Assembly: GCA_005882115.1 (NCBI GenBank)
Contig: VBEG01000039.1
Location: 1-64,000, forward strand
Length of the DNA stretch: 64,000 nucleotides
Direction of reading: 5' to 3'
Source: Chloroflexota bacterium
GTDB lineage: Bacteria > Chloroflexota > Dormibacteria > Dormibacterales > Dormibacteraceae
The notes beneath the pieces are model-generated. The model was not told the origin of the DNA and searched no databases. It saw nothing but the letters and a program-made list of their open reading frames with translations. Positions 36,418 through 45,915 of the stretch are shown in pieces. Numbering within the stretch: the stretch's first letter is position 1; every line of letters begins with the position of its first letter. The translations under genes were made by a program, and so were the position numbers.

Positions 36418-37314
36418 ATGTACCACCAGATCGCACGCAACAAGCGCAACAGCATCCTCGTGGTGATTGGCTTTCTCGTGGTTTGGCTTGCCGTCGGGCT
36501 GATCATCGGATGGCTGGCCGACGGCCAGGTCGGAGCCATCGGCGGCGCGATCATCCTCGGCCTGCTTGGAGTCCTCGCCGCTTTGTACGCGTACTACTTC
36601 GGCTCCGCGACAGTGCTGTCGGCGATGGGCGCGCAGCCCGCCGATCCACGCCAGTACCAGCAGCTCCACAACATCGTGCAGGCGCTCGCGATCGGGGATG
36701 GCCTTCCGCTGCCCAAGGTGTACGTCATCAATGACGCAAGCCCCAACGCTTTCGCCACAGGGCGTGATCCCAACCATGCGTCTGTGACGGTGACGACCGG
36801 CCTCCTGCAGATGATGAATCGGGAGGAGCTCGAGGGCGTGCTCGCCCACGAGATGAGCCACATCAAGAACTTCGACGTCAGGCTGCTGCTGGTTGTGGTG
36901 ACGATGATCGGGCTGGCGGCGGTCATCGCGAGCATGTTCTGGCACAGCGTTGGACGCATGCGGCTGCGAGGCAATGGTGCGATTGTCGTTCTCGCCATCG
37001 GGATTCTTTTCACCCTCATCGCGTTCGTCGTCGGCCCGCTCATGCAGTTCGCGCTTTCCCGCCAACGGGAGTCGCTCGCTGATGTCAGCGGTGTGGAGCT
37101 GACTCGGAACCCGACAGGTTTGATCTCCGCGCTGCAGAAGATCGCCCAGAACGACCGGCCGCCGGAGCGTTTCAACCACGCCGTCGCGGCGATGATGATC
37201 GACAACCCGGACGAGCACCACGGCAGCTTCTTCAGCCGGCTCTTCGACACGCATCCGCCGATCGCCGAACGCATCGCCGCCTTGCAGAGGATTGCGAGCG
37301 TCCAGCAGGTCTAG
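36418..37314 (+). CDS. htpX: Membrane zinc metalloprotease HtpX
   Basis: A 298-residue M48 peptidase that degrades misfolded membrane proteins. Two N-terminal helices (SILVVIGFLVVWLAVGLIIG and IGGAIILGLLGVLAALYAYY) precede the zinc site HEMSH in EGVLAHEMSHIKNFD. Two more helices (LLLVVVTMIGLAAVIASMF and IVVLAIGILFTLIAFVVG) follow, then the third ligand region SRQRESLADVSGVELT and DTHPPIAERIAAL near the end. ATG at 36418, five bases after the preceding gene's stop. Confidence 0.93.
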   Translation: MYHQIARNKRNSILVVIGFLVVWLAVGLIIGWLADGQVGAIGGAIILGLLGVLAALYAYYFGSATVLSAMGAQPADPRQYQQLHNIVQALAIGDGLPLPKVYVINDASPNAFATGRDPNHASVTVTTGLLQMMNREELEGVLAHEMSHIKNFDVRLLLVVVTMIGLAAVIASMFWHSVGRMRLRGNGAIVVLAIGILFTLIAFVVGPLMQFALSRQRESLADVSGVELTRNPTGLISALQKIAQNDRPPERFNHAVAAMMIDNPDEHHGSFFSRLFDTHPPIAERIAALQRIASVQQV

Positions 37315-37318
37315 ACCT

Positions 37319-40300
37319 TTGGAGCGAGAGGCGGTCTCGCCGCTGCTCGCCAAGATCCTGCACGTACGCCGGACCGAGCTCCGCCGCACGCTGCAGGTCG
37401 CGGGGTTCGCGATGGTCATCGGCTGGGCCATGTACACGGCCTTCAGCGCGGCCCAGTCCATCTTCCTCAACAAGACCGGCCCGCATGCCTATCCCGTTTT
37501 CTTCATCGTCCTGGCCCTCGCCGTCTGGCCGATGGACGCGCTGCAGGGCGCTTTGACTCGGCGTTTTGGGGTCGGGCGAGCGTTTCGCATCAACCTCGTC
37601 GCGAATGCGGGCGCGGCGATCGGCATCTTCGTCGCGTACACGGTCCGTGAGGACTCCACGGTTGCCTTCACGGCGTATGTGGTCTATTCGGTCGCCTTCG
37701 AGCTGGTCATGCTCCACTTCTGGACCTTCGTCACCCAGCACTTCAACGTGCTAGAGGGCAAGCGAATCTTTCCTGTCATCGCCGCCGGCTCGAGCGTCGG
37801 CTACATGCTGTCCGGCGTCACGACGACCGTCGTCGCGTTCATCGCGACCGAGCCGCTGATGTTCGTCTGGGCGATCGGTTCGCTCGCGGCCGCGTACATG
37901 TCGATCGGACTCGAGCGCACCCTCTACCGCCCGGCGTTTGTGGAGGATGAGGATCAATTCCTCGTCCAGCACGAGGTCGAGCGCAAGCGCCACGGCGTGA
38001 TCGCCATGTTCGGACGCGCGCTCGAGCACGTGACGGGCAGCCGACTTGTTCTTGCCCTGTTGCTGCTGGCGTTCGTGCTGCAGGTCGCGAGCCGGGTTGG
38101 CGACTATCTCGTCGCGGTCATCTTCGTCGCCGCCACGCACAACAACCTCCAGGAGCTGACGATCCTGATCGGCAACGCCTGGCTCGCCAGCTACGCGGTG
38201 CAGCTCGTCGTGAGCCTGTTCGTCGCTCCGTGGGTGCTCGACCGGCTCGGCGTGAAGAACGCGATCCTCGCGCTGCCGGTCTTCACCCTGATCGGCTTCA
38301 TAGGGGTCGCCATCAACCCCATCCTGGCGACCTCGCTCTTGCTGTTCATCGTCCGCAACGGCCTGCAGACCGGGCTGGACGATCCCGCGCAGAACGTGCT
38401 GGGTGGCGCGCTCCCGGCCCAGGTGGTGCCGAAGCTGCAGTTCCTTCTCAACAATGCTGTGCTGCCGGGTGGCGCCGTGCTGAGCGGCGTCGTCCTTCTG
38501 GCGCTGCAGCCGGAGATCGTCGGCAACGTGGAGGTGCTGGCCGGCGTCGGCATCGTTGTCGCCATCGCCTTCATCGGCGCGGCCTGGTGGCTGCGCAGCC
38601 AGTACCTGGACGCGATCTACACGCGCCTCCGGACGCATGCGTTGAGCCTTGCCGACTACCAGCAGGCCGTGGGACGGCCGGCTCCCGAGGAGATCGCCGA
38701 GCTGCAGGCGCACGTGCGGGGTGGGGAAAAGAGGATGAGGGAGTTCGCGGCGGCAGCGCTGGCGCGGATGTCACCCGACACCTTCGCCGGCATGGTGCCC
38801 GAGCTTCTTGGGTCCTCGGACCCGGTGATCCGCCGCCTTGCGCTTCAGCTTGGGCCGCCCGAGCGGATCACTCGCGAGCAGCTCGCCGCGGCCCGGAACG
38901 ACGAGAACGGATGGGTCCGCGCGGCGGCCGCGGTCGCCGGCATGACGGTCCCAGAACCAGGCGATGGCCTGGACGGGCTGCTCGCAGGTCTTCGCGATGC
39001 ACCTGATCCGCAGGACCGCGCGGCGGCGGTGTGGGCAGCTGCCTTTCTCGCCGACGAAGGTGCGATCGCACGCGGGATGCGAGACGCAGATCGGCAGGTC
39101 CGCCTGGAGGCGATTCGCAGCTTTGCGCGCATGAAAGGCGAAGTCCAGGAGATCGCCGAGGCACTGATCGCCTGTCTTCGCGATGATGACGTCGAAGTCA
39201 GGCGCGAGGCGCTGCGCCAGGCGGTGCGCTGGACGCCGCCCGCAGACTGGACACGGCGGTTCTCCGAAGCACTCGCCGATGGTTTGGCCAGCGGGGACCG
39301 CGACGTGCGGTTGCTGGCCTCGGAAGCGATGTCCACGCAGGCTCCGGAGGCGCTTGACCTTGTCCTGCCCATGCTGCTTGCCAGGGACGAGACGTCTTTG
39401 GCCGCCGTCGAGGCCCTGGTCAGGAGCGGCAGGCCGGAGCTCTTCCAGCGAGCCCGTGAACACCTGGAGATGCAGCTTGGCCAGGGCGCCCATCTTGCCC
39501 GGCTGTCGGCGCGGGTGGCCGGGGCGATGAGGCATCTCGATGGAAACGAAGCGGCGGGTTACGCCTTGCTTCGCATCGGACTCGACGACTTCGTCCAGAG
39601 CGCGGCCGAATCGGGGCTGGCTGCCATGCGCGCCCTGCATGGCAAACGAGGCTTTGCGACTGTGGAACGCGGCCTTTCGTCGGTGCACGCGCAAACGCGC
39701 GTGGAGGCGCTGGAGACGTTGCTAAACTTCGGCCCCAGTTGGCTCGCCGGACCCCTGGCCCGCCTCCTCGAGCCGGGATCTTTTGACCCGGTGCTCGCCC
39801 GGCCACTGGCGCAGGCGGAGATCGAGGCCCTGGCGAAGCATCCTGACCGGTGGGTCCGCGAAACAGCGGAAGCGGCGTCGCACGGACTCGATGAACACAT
39901 GAAAGAGCTGATTGCGCTGAAGCAGGTTCCGCTTTTCACCGCGCTCACGCTCGAACAGCTGGCAAGCGTCGACCGGCTCATGGTCAGCAGGCACTACGCC
40001 AAGGGCGAGACGCTTTTCCGCCGGGGCGATGTTGGCGGCGAGCTCTACGTCGTGGTCGAGGGCGAGATCCGAGTCCACCTCGACCACGCGGGCCAGGAGG
40101 TCACGCTCGTGCGGCATCGCGCGGGGACGGCGCTAGGAGAGATGTCGGTTTTCGACGACCAGCCGCGCTCGGCGAGCGCCCAGGCGATGGCCGACACCAC
40201 CGTCCGGGTGCTGCGGCGCGACCGCCTGCAGGCGATCGTGCACGAGCATCCAGAGGTGATGCTCGAGTTCATCAAGAACCTCAGCCAGCGCCTGCGGGCG

Positions 40301-40405
40301 ATGGACGAGAAGCTGGAGTCTTCTACCTTGGCCAGCCCCTCCGGCGGCCCCATTCCGGCCTCCGGCCGGACTTCCCCATCAATGGAGAAAAGCTCTACTC
40401 CGTAG
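37319..40405 (+). CDS. Transporter-HEAT-cNMP-binding fusion protein
   Basis: About 1028 residues. Residues 1-440 form a 12-helix MFS-like or ATP/ADP-translocase-like membrane domain (MVIGWAMYTAFSAAQSIFLN, FPVIAAGSSVGYMLSGVTTT). Residues about 450-880 are HEAT-type helical repeats (VRREALRQAVRWTP, DRDVRLLASEAM). The C-terminal 130 residues form a cyclic-nucleotide-binding domain with RRGDVGGELYVVVEGE and the phosphate cassette GEMSVFDDQPRSASAQA. The last about 25 residues come from a palindromic repeat. TTG 37319 was chosen; ATG codons further in are possible. It ends overlapping xseB by 11 bases, convergently. Confidence 0.8.
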   Translation: MEREAVSPLLAKILHVRRTELRRTLQVAGFAMVIGWAMYTAFSAAQSIFLNKTGPHAYPVFFIVLALAVWPMDALQGALTRRFGVGRAFRINLVANAGAAIGIFVAYTVREDSTVAFTAYVVYSVAFELVMLHFWTFVTQHFNVLEGKRIFPVIAAGSSVGYMLSGVTTTVVAFIATEPLMFVWAIGSLAAAYMSIGLERTLYRPAFVEDEDQFLVQHEVERKRHGVIAMFGRALEHVTGSRLVLALLLLAFVLQVASRVGDYLVAVIFVAATHNNLQELTILIGNAWLASYAVQLVVSLFVAPWVLDRLGVKNAILALPVFTLIGFIGVAINPILATSLLLFIVRNGLQTGLDDPAQNVLGGALPAQVVPKLQFLLNNAVLPGGAVLSGVVLLALQPEIVGNVEVLAGVGIVVAIAFIGAAWWLRSQYLDAIYTRLRTHALSLADYQQAVGRPAPEEIAELQAHVRGGEKRMREFAAAALARMSPDTFAGMVPELLGSSDPVIRRLALQLGPPERITREQLAAARNDENGWVRAAAAVAGMTVPEPGDGLDGLLAGLRDAPDPQDRAAAVWAAAFLADEGAIARGMRDADRQVRLEAIRSFARMKGEVQEIAEALIACLRDDDVEVRREALRQAVRWTPPADWTRRFSEALADGLASGDRDVRLLASEAMSTQAPEALDLVLPMLLARDETSLAAVEALVRSGRPELFQRAREHLEMQLGQGAHLARLSARVAGAMRHLDGNEAAGYALLRIGLDDFVQSAAESGLAAMRALHGKRGFATVERGLSSVHAQTRVEALETLLNFGPSWLAGPLARLLEPGSFDPVLARPLAQAEIEALAKHPDRWVRETAEAASHGLDEHMKELIALKQVPLFTALTLEQLASVDRLMVSRHYAKGETLFRRGDVGGELYVVVEGEIRVHLDHAGQEVTLVRHRAGTALGEMSVFDDQPRSASAQAMADTTVRVLRRDRLQAIVHEHPEVMLEFIKNLSQRLRAMDEKLESSTLASPSGGPIPASGRTSPSMEKSSTP
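40333..40400 (+). repeat. Palindromic repeat forming the end of the preceding coding region
   Basis: AGCCCCTCCGGCGGCCCCAT-TCCGGCCTCCGGCCGGACTT-CCCCATCAATGGAGAAAAG fits the repeat consensus, with a decayed second hairpin (CTTCCCCATCAATGGAGAAA). It is translated as ASPSGGPIPASGRTSPSMEK at the C-terminus of the large fusion protein. Confidence 0.65.
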
Positions 40406-40595
40406 TTTCCGGCTCCCCGCGGACCTCGATCTTCTTGCGGGCGGCTTCTAGCCTTTCGGTGCAGACCTTCAGGTAGACGCGCGCCTCATCGACGGCTTTC
40501 AGCGCGTCTTCGAGGGAAAGGTTGCCGTCCTCGAGCAGCTTCAGCTGCTCGTCGAGCTTCTCGAGCGCCTCTTCGTAGGTGAGCTCCTGGCTCAT
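40395..40595 (-). CDS. xseB: Exodeoxyribonuclease VII small subunit
   Basis: A 66-residue XseB: LTYEEALEKLDEQLKLLEDG and LSLEDALKAVDEARVYLKVC match the family coiled-coil hairpin that caps the nuclease. Its start overlaps the end of xseA (ATGA), so the two are coupled. The 3' end runs into the repeat-derived tail of the convergent gene. Confidence 0.92.
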   Translation of the reverse strand: MSQELTYEEALEKLDEQLKLLEDGNLSLEDALKAVDEARVYLKVCTERLEAARKKIEVRGEPETTE

Positions 40596-41941
40596 GTCTC
40601 GACCTCCTCGACCCTTGCCCCGATACGTCCCGACGCGAGCCGTATGCGGACGCGGCGGTTGACCTTCGTCGCGGCCGCGGAGCGGATGACGGTGCCCGAC
40701 TCGGCATCCAGCGTGATGCTGTAACCGCGCGCGAGGACACCGTCCGGGCTGAGCGCGGCCAGGCGCTGCTCCCGATGGCCGAGAGCTCGTATCGCGCCGG
40801 CGAAACGTTCTGACAGGGCCCGCTCCAGCCTGTCGACCGCCCGCCGTGACGCAAATGCGTTGGTGCTCCGGGCGAGCCTCGAAGCTGCCGCGCTGTCGAT
40901 CCGTCGGGCACGTTCGCGAAGCGCGTCCTCGCGGCGCGCGACCTGCGCGATCGGGCTCAGCCTGCCCAGCTCGCCGGCCGCGCGGGCAAGCCGGTCCGCC
41001 CGCTGGCGGACTAGCGACGGCAGGAGCTGGACCATCCGCTCCCGCTTGTGGGCCAGCCGTTCGGCCTCGCGTGCAATGCGCTGACTAATCTCGCGGTCGA
41101 GTCTTCGCCCTCGTTCGCCAAGCCGGGCGATCAGGTCCGACTTCTTCGGCACGACATGCGCGCCTGCCTCGGTCGGCGTGCGGCACTCGGCGTCGCCGAC
41201 AAGATCGGAGACAGTGCGGTCGGACGTGTGTCCGAGCGCCGTGACCACCGGCAGTCGTGATTCAAGGATCGCGCGGGCGACCAGCTCGGTGTTGAACGCG
41301 TACATCTCCTCGAAACTGCCGCCGCCACGGGCGAGCACGATCACGTCAGCGAGCTGCTCCTGGTTGCAGCGCCGCAGCGCGCGGGCGATGCTCATCGGCG
41401 CGCCCGCGCCCTGCACCTGCACCGGGTAGACGACGACTCCCATGTTCGGAAACCGCTCCCAGATCGTTTCCTGAAGGTCATGGATCACAGCGCCGGTCGG
41501 TGAGGTGAGGATCGCCACGGCTCGCGGCAGGAATGGAATCCGGCGCTTACGCTCCGCCGCGAAAGCGCCTTCGGCCTCGAGCCTTCGCTTCAGCTCGTCG
41601 AGCCGCGCTCGGAGCTTGCCGACGTCGTCGAACTCGACCTGGTCGACGATGAAGCGGATCGTTCCGTACTGGATCCAGTAATCGACTCGCCCTCGGAAGA
41701 TGAAGACCTGGCCGTCTTCAGGCAGCGTCGTGACGCGCCGCGCGTCGTCGGCGTAGATGAAGGCGTTGATCAGGCTCTGGCCATCGCGAATGACGAAGCT
41801 GTAGTGGCCTTTCGAGCCCTGCTTCATGCCGCTGACCTCTCCTTTGAGCAGCAGGGCGGTCAGCGGACGGAGCTCGCGCCGGATCTCATTTGCGAGCTCG
41901 GTGACGGTGTAGGGGCGCTGGGCCTCCTCGGGCCGAATCAC
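40592..41941 (-). CDS. xseA: Exodeoxyribonuclease VII large subunit
   Basis: A 449-residue XseA that degrades single-stranded DNA from both ends together with XseB. N-terminal OB fold (YTVTELANEIRRELRPLTAL, LLKGEVSGMKQGSKGHYSF). Nuclease core with VAILTSPTGAVIHDL, VIVLARGGGSFEEMYAFN, and ALGHTSDRTVSDLVGDAECR-TPTEAG. A long coiled coil follows, and a C-terminal LARGYSIT strand. GTG start seven bases after a minus-strand TAAGCT box, hence probably leaderless. Confidence 0.95.
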   Translation of the reverse strand: MIRPEEAQRPYTVTELANEIRRELRPLTALLLKGEVSGMKQGSKGHYSFVIRDGQSLINAFIYADDARRVTTLPEDGQVFIFRGRVDYWIQYGTIRFIVDQVEFDDVGKLRARLDELKRRLEAEGAFAAERKRRIPFLPRAVAILTSPTGAVIHDLQETIWERFPNMGVVVYPVQVQGAGAPMSIARALRRCNQEQLADVIVLARGGGSFEEMYAFNTELVARAILESRLPVVTALGHTSDRTVSDLVGDAECRTPTEAGAHVVPKKSDLIARLGERGRRLDREISQRIAREAERLAHKRERMVQLLPSLVRQRADRLARAAGELGRLSPIAQVARREDALRERARRIDSAAASRLARSTNAFASRRAVDRLERALSERFAGAIRALGHREQRLAALSPDGVLARGYSITLDAESGTVIRSAAATKVNRRVRIRLASGRIGARVEEVET

Positions 41942-41948
41942 GCGATCT

Positions 41949-41954
41949 AGCTTA
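41949..41954 (-). promoter_or_regulatory. Candidate -10 box for leaderless xseA mRNA
   Basis: Minus-strand TAAGCT (in CCTAAGCTAGATC) seven bases before the xseA GTG. Same box and spacing as upstream of 6412 and 18414. Confidence 0.4.
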
Positions 41955-41973
41955 GGCCGGAGCCAAATGCCCG

Positions 41974-42034
41974 TTAGTCCGGACTATGCGGCTGATCGCG
42001 TTGTCACAACCTCGGTTGGTCCGGACTATCCGGG
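41974..42034. repeat. Paired AGTCCGGACT repeat, copy 1
   Basis: AGTCCGGACT at 41976-41985 and GGTCCGGACT at 42018-42027, 42 bases apart, the second continuing TATCCGGGTTGATC. The reverse complement resembles 56022-56088, which has the same pair at the same 42-base spacing. It lies between moaA and xseA. Confidence 0.6.
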
Positions 42035-42038
42035 TTGA

Positions 42039-43037
42039 TCAGCCCCCGATCTGGGACATGCTCTTGGCCGGCTTGATGAATCCCGGCTTGTTGATGAGGT
42101 GGCCCTCCTCTTTGCGCCAGATCGCGGCCTCGATCACCGATCCGAGGTGATCGTCCGAGACGCCCGAGCGCATCAGGTCGCGCAGCGGGGTCTCGTGCAG
42201 CGAGAAGAGGCACGTGCGCAGGCCGCCCTCGGCCGTCAGCCGGACTCGGTTGCAGGTGGTGCAGAAGGCCTGGCTGACCGAGGAGATGAAGCCGACGCCA
42301 CCCACCGCGCCGTCGGCGAACCGGTAGCGGGTCGCCGGCCCGGGTCGCGTGTCGACCACCGGCTCGAGCGGGAACTGGTCCTCGATCTGCTCCTGGATGC
42401 GGCGGCTCGGCACGACCTGCTCGTTGGTCCAGATGTTGTCTCCATCGAGAGGCATGAACTCGATGAAGCGGACCTCGTAGCCCTCGCTGTGCGCGAGTCG
42501 AGCGAAGTCCACGACCTCGCCGTCGTTGTGCCCCTTCATCACGACCATGTTCAGCTTGATCGGCCAGAGGCCTGCCTCGCGCGCCGCGGTGATGCCGTCC
42601 ATCACGCGGTCGAAAGCATCGCTGCGGGCCATGTCCTTGAAGGTGTCCATATGCAGCGTGTCCAGCGAGATATTGATGCGCTTCAGACCCGCGTCGCGCA
42701 GCGCCAGCGCCTTCTGCCGGAGCAGCACGCCATTGGTGGTCATCGTGATGTCGAGCGTCGGGTCGATCGCATTGATCATCCCGATGAGCTCTTCCAGCTT
42801 GACGCGCACCAGCGGCTCGCCGCCCGTGATGCGGATCGTGCGCACGCCGTAGCGCTCGACGAAGATGCGGGCCAGGCGGACGATCTCCTCGTACCTCAGG
42901 ATGTCCTCGCGCGCCAGCCACTTGAGACCTTCCGCCGGCATGCAGTAGATGCAGCGGAAGTTGCAGCGGTCGGTCACCGAGATCCGCAGGTCGTCGGCCA
43001 CCCTGCCGTAGGAGTCCACGAGTCTGTGGCTGGCCAT
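42039..43037 (-). CDS. moaA: GTP 3',8-cyclase MoaA
   Basis: A 332-residue radical SAM enzyme for the first step of molybdenum cofactor synthesis (GTP to 3',8-cyclo-GTP). The N-terminal cluster motif is DRCNFRCIYCMPAEG. The GGEPLVR motif follows. The second cluster is bound by CTTCNRVRLTAEGGLRTC near the C-terminus. It ends PAKSMSQIGG, the expected GG-type tail. It is divergent from a crotonase gene 20 bases away. It would supply cofactor to the molybdenum reductase at 50-54 kb. Confidence 0.95.
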   Translation of the reverse strand: MASHRLVDSYGRVADDLRISVTDRCNFRCIYCMPAEGLKWLAREDILRYEEIVRLARIFVERYGVRTIRITGGEPLVRVKLEELIGMINAIDPTLDITMTTNGVLLRQKALALRDAGLKRINISLDTLHMDTFKDMARSDAFDRVMDGITAAREAGLWPIKLNMVVMKGHNDGEVVDFARLAHSEGYEVRFIEFMPLDGDNIWTNEQVVPSRRIQEQIEDQFPLEPVVDTRPGPATRYRFADGAVGGVGFISSVSQAFCTTCNRVRLTAEGGLRTCLFSLHETPLRDLMRSGVSDDHLGSVIEAAIWRKEEGHLINKPGFIKPAKSMSQIGG

Positions 43038-43057
43038 TTAGCCGATGATAGGGCGCG

Positions 43058-43831
43058 ATGGGGTACGAGAACGTCCTTGTCGAAATCGACGCGCCAATTG
43101 CGACCGTCACGCTCAACCGCCCGAAGGTTCTGAACGCGCTCAGCCCTGACCTGATCCGCGAGCTGACCGCAGCCCTCGCGGACCTGGATGCCGATGAGAC
43201 CGTCCGCGCGGTGGTGCTTACCGGCGGTCCCAAGGTATTCGCCGCCGGTGCCGACATCGGCGACATGGCGGACAGAAGCGCCGTCGAGCAGCTGAGCCGC
43301 GACCAGACCGGGCGCTGGATATCGCTCGCCGGATTCAGCAAGCCCCTCATCGCCGCGGTCAACGGCTACGCCCTGGGCGGCGGCTGCGAGGTGATGCTGA
43401 TGTGCGACCTGGTCGTCGCGGGGGAGACCGCCCGCCTGGGCCAGCCGGAGATCAACCTCGGCATCATCCCCGGCGCGGGCGGCACGCAACGCTGGCCGCG
43501 GACCGCGGGGAAGTACGCGGCGATGGAGGTCATGCTCTCCGGCGCGCCGGTGACCGCCGAGCGGGCCTACGAGTTGGGCATCGTCAACAAGGTCGTGCCC
43601 GCGGAGATGACGATCGAGGTCGCGAAGCGGCTCGCGCGCCAGCTTGCCGAGAAGCCGCCGCTGGCGGTGCGGATGGCGAAGGAGGCGGTGCTCAAGGCCT
43701 TCGAGTCGCCGCTCTCTGAAGGGCTGGCTTCCGAGCGCAAGAGCTTCTACTTCCTGTTTGCGAGCGAGGATCAGAAGGAAGGCATGCACGCGTTCCTCGA
43801 AAAGCGGAAGGGCGTTTTCAAAGGACGATGA
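43058..43831 (+). CDS. Enoyl-CoA hydratase (crotonase family)
   Basis: A 257-residue crotonase. The oxyanion hole is in FAAGADIGDM and NGYALGGGCEVMLMCDLV. Both catalytic Glu residues are present (GGCEV and GQPEINLGIIPGAGGTQR). It should hydrate 2-enoyl-CoA in fatty-acid or aromatic-acid breakdown. Followed after three bases by a second crotonase and then a thiolase, forming a beta-oxidation-type cluster. Confidence 0.9.
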   Translation: MGYENVLVEIDAPIATVTLNRPKVLNALSPDLIRELTAALADLDADETVRAVVLTGGPKVFAAGADIGDMADRSAVEQLSRDQTGRWISLAGFSKPLIAAVNGYALGGGCEVMLMCDLVVAGETARLGQPEINLGIIPGAGGTQRWPRTAGKYAAMEVMLSGAPVTAERAYELGIVNKVVPAEMTIEVAKRLARQLAEKPPLAVRMAKEAVLKAFESPLSEGLASERKSFYFLFASEDQKEGMHAFLEKRKGVFKGR

Positions 43832-43834
43832 AAT

Positions 43835-44629
43835 ATGGCGACTGAAGTCGAGCAGCACGTAAGCGTCGAAAACGAAAGCGGCATCGGCTGGATCCGATTC
43901 AACCGGCCCGAGAAGATGAACGCGATCGGAGCGCTCACCCGGAAGCAGCTCGCCGAGTCGATCAAGCAGGCGGAGCGCGACGACGCGGTTCGGGTCGTCG
44001 TCCTGACAGGATCCGGTCGCGCCTTCTCGTCTGGAGCCGATGTGACCGAGATGGTGCAAGGAGCCGGGATGCGCACCCCTGAGGACGTCGGCAACGTCCT
44101 GCGCAACGAGTACATGCCGATGCTGATGCGCCTTCGCACGATGCCCAAGCCCGTGATCGCGGCGATGAACGGGCCAGCCGTTGGAATCGGCGCGAGCTTC
44201 GCGCTCGCGTGCGATATCCGGATCGGAACGCCCGAGTCCTACATCCTCGAGGCCTTCGTCAACATCGGCCTGGCTCCCGATGGCGGCGTGAGCTGGCTGC
44301 TGCCGCGCCTCGCCGGAACCGGCGTCGCGTACGAGATGTTCTTCACGGGCAAGCCGCTCTCGGCGGCGGACGCCCACCGGCTGGGTGTGATCAACCGGAT
44401 CGTGCCGGCGGAGCGGCTGGAAGAAGAGGTCCGTGACCTCGCCAATCAACTCGTGGCGCAGCCGAGGCAGGCGCTCGCCGGGGCCAAGCGCTCGGTCAAC
44501 CACGCGCTGGTCTCGAGCTACGAGGATGCGATGGAGTTTGAGTCCTACCTGCAGGAGGCGCAGGCCGCGAGCTCCGAGTTCGCAGAAGGCGTGCAGGCAT
44601 TTCTGGCTCGGCGGTTAGCGAAGAAATGA
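43835..44629 (+). CDS. Crotonase-family enoyl-CoA hydratase/isomerase, PaaG-like
   Basis: A 264-residue paralogue of the preceding gene. Where hydratases have Glu it reads GIGASFALACDIRIGTP and LEAFVNIGLAPDGGVSWLLP. The first catalytic Glu is replaced by Ser, and the second region keeps the NIGLAPDGG pattern seen in PaaG-type isomerases. Isomerase rather than hydratase activity is therefore likely. Residues SSGADVTEMVQGAG form part of the oxyanion hole. ATG start with a three-base gap from the upstream gene. Confidence 0.85.
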   Translation: MATEVEQHVSVENESGIGWIRFNRPEKMNAIGALTRKQLAESIKQAERDDAVRVVVLTGSGRAFSSGADVTEMVQGAGMRTPEDVGNVLRNEYMPMLMRLRTMPKPVIAAMNGPAVGIGASFALACDIRIGTPESYILEAFVNIGLAPDGGVSWLLPRLAGTGVAYEMFFTGKPLSAADAHRLGVINRIVPAERLEEEVRDLANQLVAQPRQALAGAKRSVNHALVSSYEDAMEFESYLQEAQAASSEFAEGVQAFLARRLAKK

Positions 44630-44632
44630 ACC

Positions 44633-44690
44633 GCCAGCCCCATCCCCGCCCTACGGGCGGTACTTCCCCATAAATGGGGAAGAGTTGCGA
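44633..44690 (+). repeat. Double-hairpin palindromic repeat
   Basis: AGCCCCATCCCCGCCCTACG-GGCGGTACTTCCCCATAAAT-GGGGAAGAGTTG is a well-preserved copy with both hairpins. It sits between the crotonase and thiolase genes. Confidence 0.8.
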
Positions 44691-44695
44691 CTGAC

Positions 44696-45895
44696 TTGCC
44701 GGAAGCGGTAATCGTCGCCACGGCGCGCACGCCGATGGGGCGCTATGGCGGCCAGCTGAAGGACGTGCGCCCGGACGACCTCGCCGCGATCGTTCTCAAG
44801 GAGGCGTGCCAGCGCGCGCACGTCATGCCCGAGGAGGTCGAGGACGTCATCCTCGGTTGCGCCAACCAGGCGGGCGAGGACAACCGCAACGTCGCTCGTA
44901 TGGCCCTGCTCCTCGCCGGGTTTCCGGTGGAGGTTCCGGGCCAGACCGTGAACCGTCTGTGCGGGTCGGGGATGCAGGCGACCATCGCCGCCGCTCGCGA
45001 GATCCAGTCCGGCGCGGCGGACATCATGGTCGCCGGCGGCGTCGAAAGCATGACCCGTGCGCCGTGGGTGATGCCCAAGCCGGACGGGGGATTTCCCCGT
45101 GGGTCGCAGACCGCCTATGACACCGCGCTGGGATGGCGACTTGTCAATCCGAAGATGGCCACGATGTACGGCACGCTGCAGATGGGGGAGACCGCGGAAC
45201 GGGTCGCCCAGAAGTACGAGGTCTCACGGGAGGAACAGGACGCGTTTGCGCTGCGCAGCCACCAACGCGCCGTTGCCGCGCGGCGATCGGGCCGGCTGGC
45301 GGAGGAGATTGTGCCCGTCTCGATCGCGCAACGAAAAGGCGAGCCGCTGGTGGTCTCGGACGACGAAGGCCCCCGGCCCGATTCGACCCTGGAATCGCTT
45401 GCCAAGCTGAAGCCTGCATTCGCGGAAAACGGCTCCGTCACCGCGGGCAATGCTTCGCCGTTGAACGACGGCGCGACCGCGTTGGTGCTGATGTCCAATA
45501 CGAAGGCCAGGGAACGCGGATTGCAGCCGCTCGCACGACTTGTGGCCGCCGCGCCGGCGGGCGTGCATCCCGACTACATGGGCATCGGGCCAGTCCCTTC
45601 TTCGCTGAAGGCACTCGAGAAGGCTGGGTTGCACCCGGGCGATATGGCCGTCGTCGAGCTGAACGAGGCGTTCGCATCGCAGTCGCTGGCGTGCATCCGG
45701 CTCCTGGGTTTGGACGAGGAGAGGGTCAACGTCAACGGGGGCGCGATCGCACTGGGGCATCCCCTCGGCAGCAGCGGCGCTCGGCTTGTCGGAACGCTGG
45801 TTCGCGAGATGGAGCACCGAGACGCGGAGTACGGCCTCGCCACGATGTGCATCGGCGTCGGGCAGGGCATCGCTTCGATCTGGCAGAAAATCTGA
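44696..45895 (+). CDS. Acetyl-CoA acetyltransferase / 3-ketoacyl-CoA thiolase
   Basis: A 399-residue thiolase of usual length. The acyl-accepting Cys is in [16 protein letters not shown]; the His in [20 protein letters not shown] and the proton-transferring Cys in CIGVGQGIA are intact. TTG start (TTGCCGGAAGCGGTAATC) directly after the repeat; no better start is present because homology begins at once ([15 protein letters not shown]). With the two crotonases it suggests degradative beta-oxidation, perhaps of an aromatic ring-cleavage product. Confidence 0.92.
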   Translation: MPEAVIVATARTPMGRYGGQLKDVRPDDLAAIVLKEACQRAHVMPEEVEDVILGCANQAGEDNRNVARMALLLAGFPVEVPGQTVNRLCGSGMQATIAAAREIQSGAADIMVAGGVESMTRAPWVMPKPDGGFPRGSQTAYDTALGWRLVNPKMATMYGTLQMGETAERVAQKYEVSREEQDAFALRSHQRAVAARRSGRLAEEIVPVSIAQRKGEPLVVSDDEGPRPDSTLESLAKLKPAFAENGSVTAGNASPLNDGATALVLMSNTKARERGLQPLARLVAAAPAGVHPDYMGIGPVPSSLKALEKAGLHPGDMAVVELNEAFASQSLACIRLLGLDEERVNVNGGAIALGHPLGSSGARLVGTLVREMEHRDAEYGLATMCIGVGQGIASIWQKI

Positions 45896-45915
45896 GCGAA
45901 CGAGATCCTGACGCA

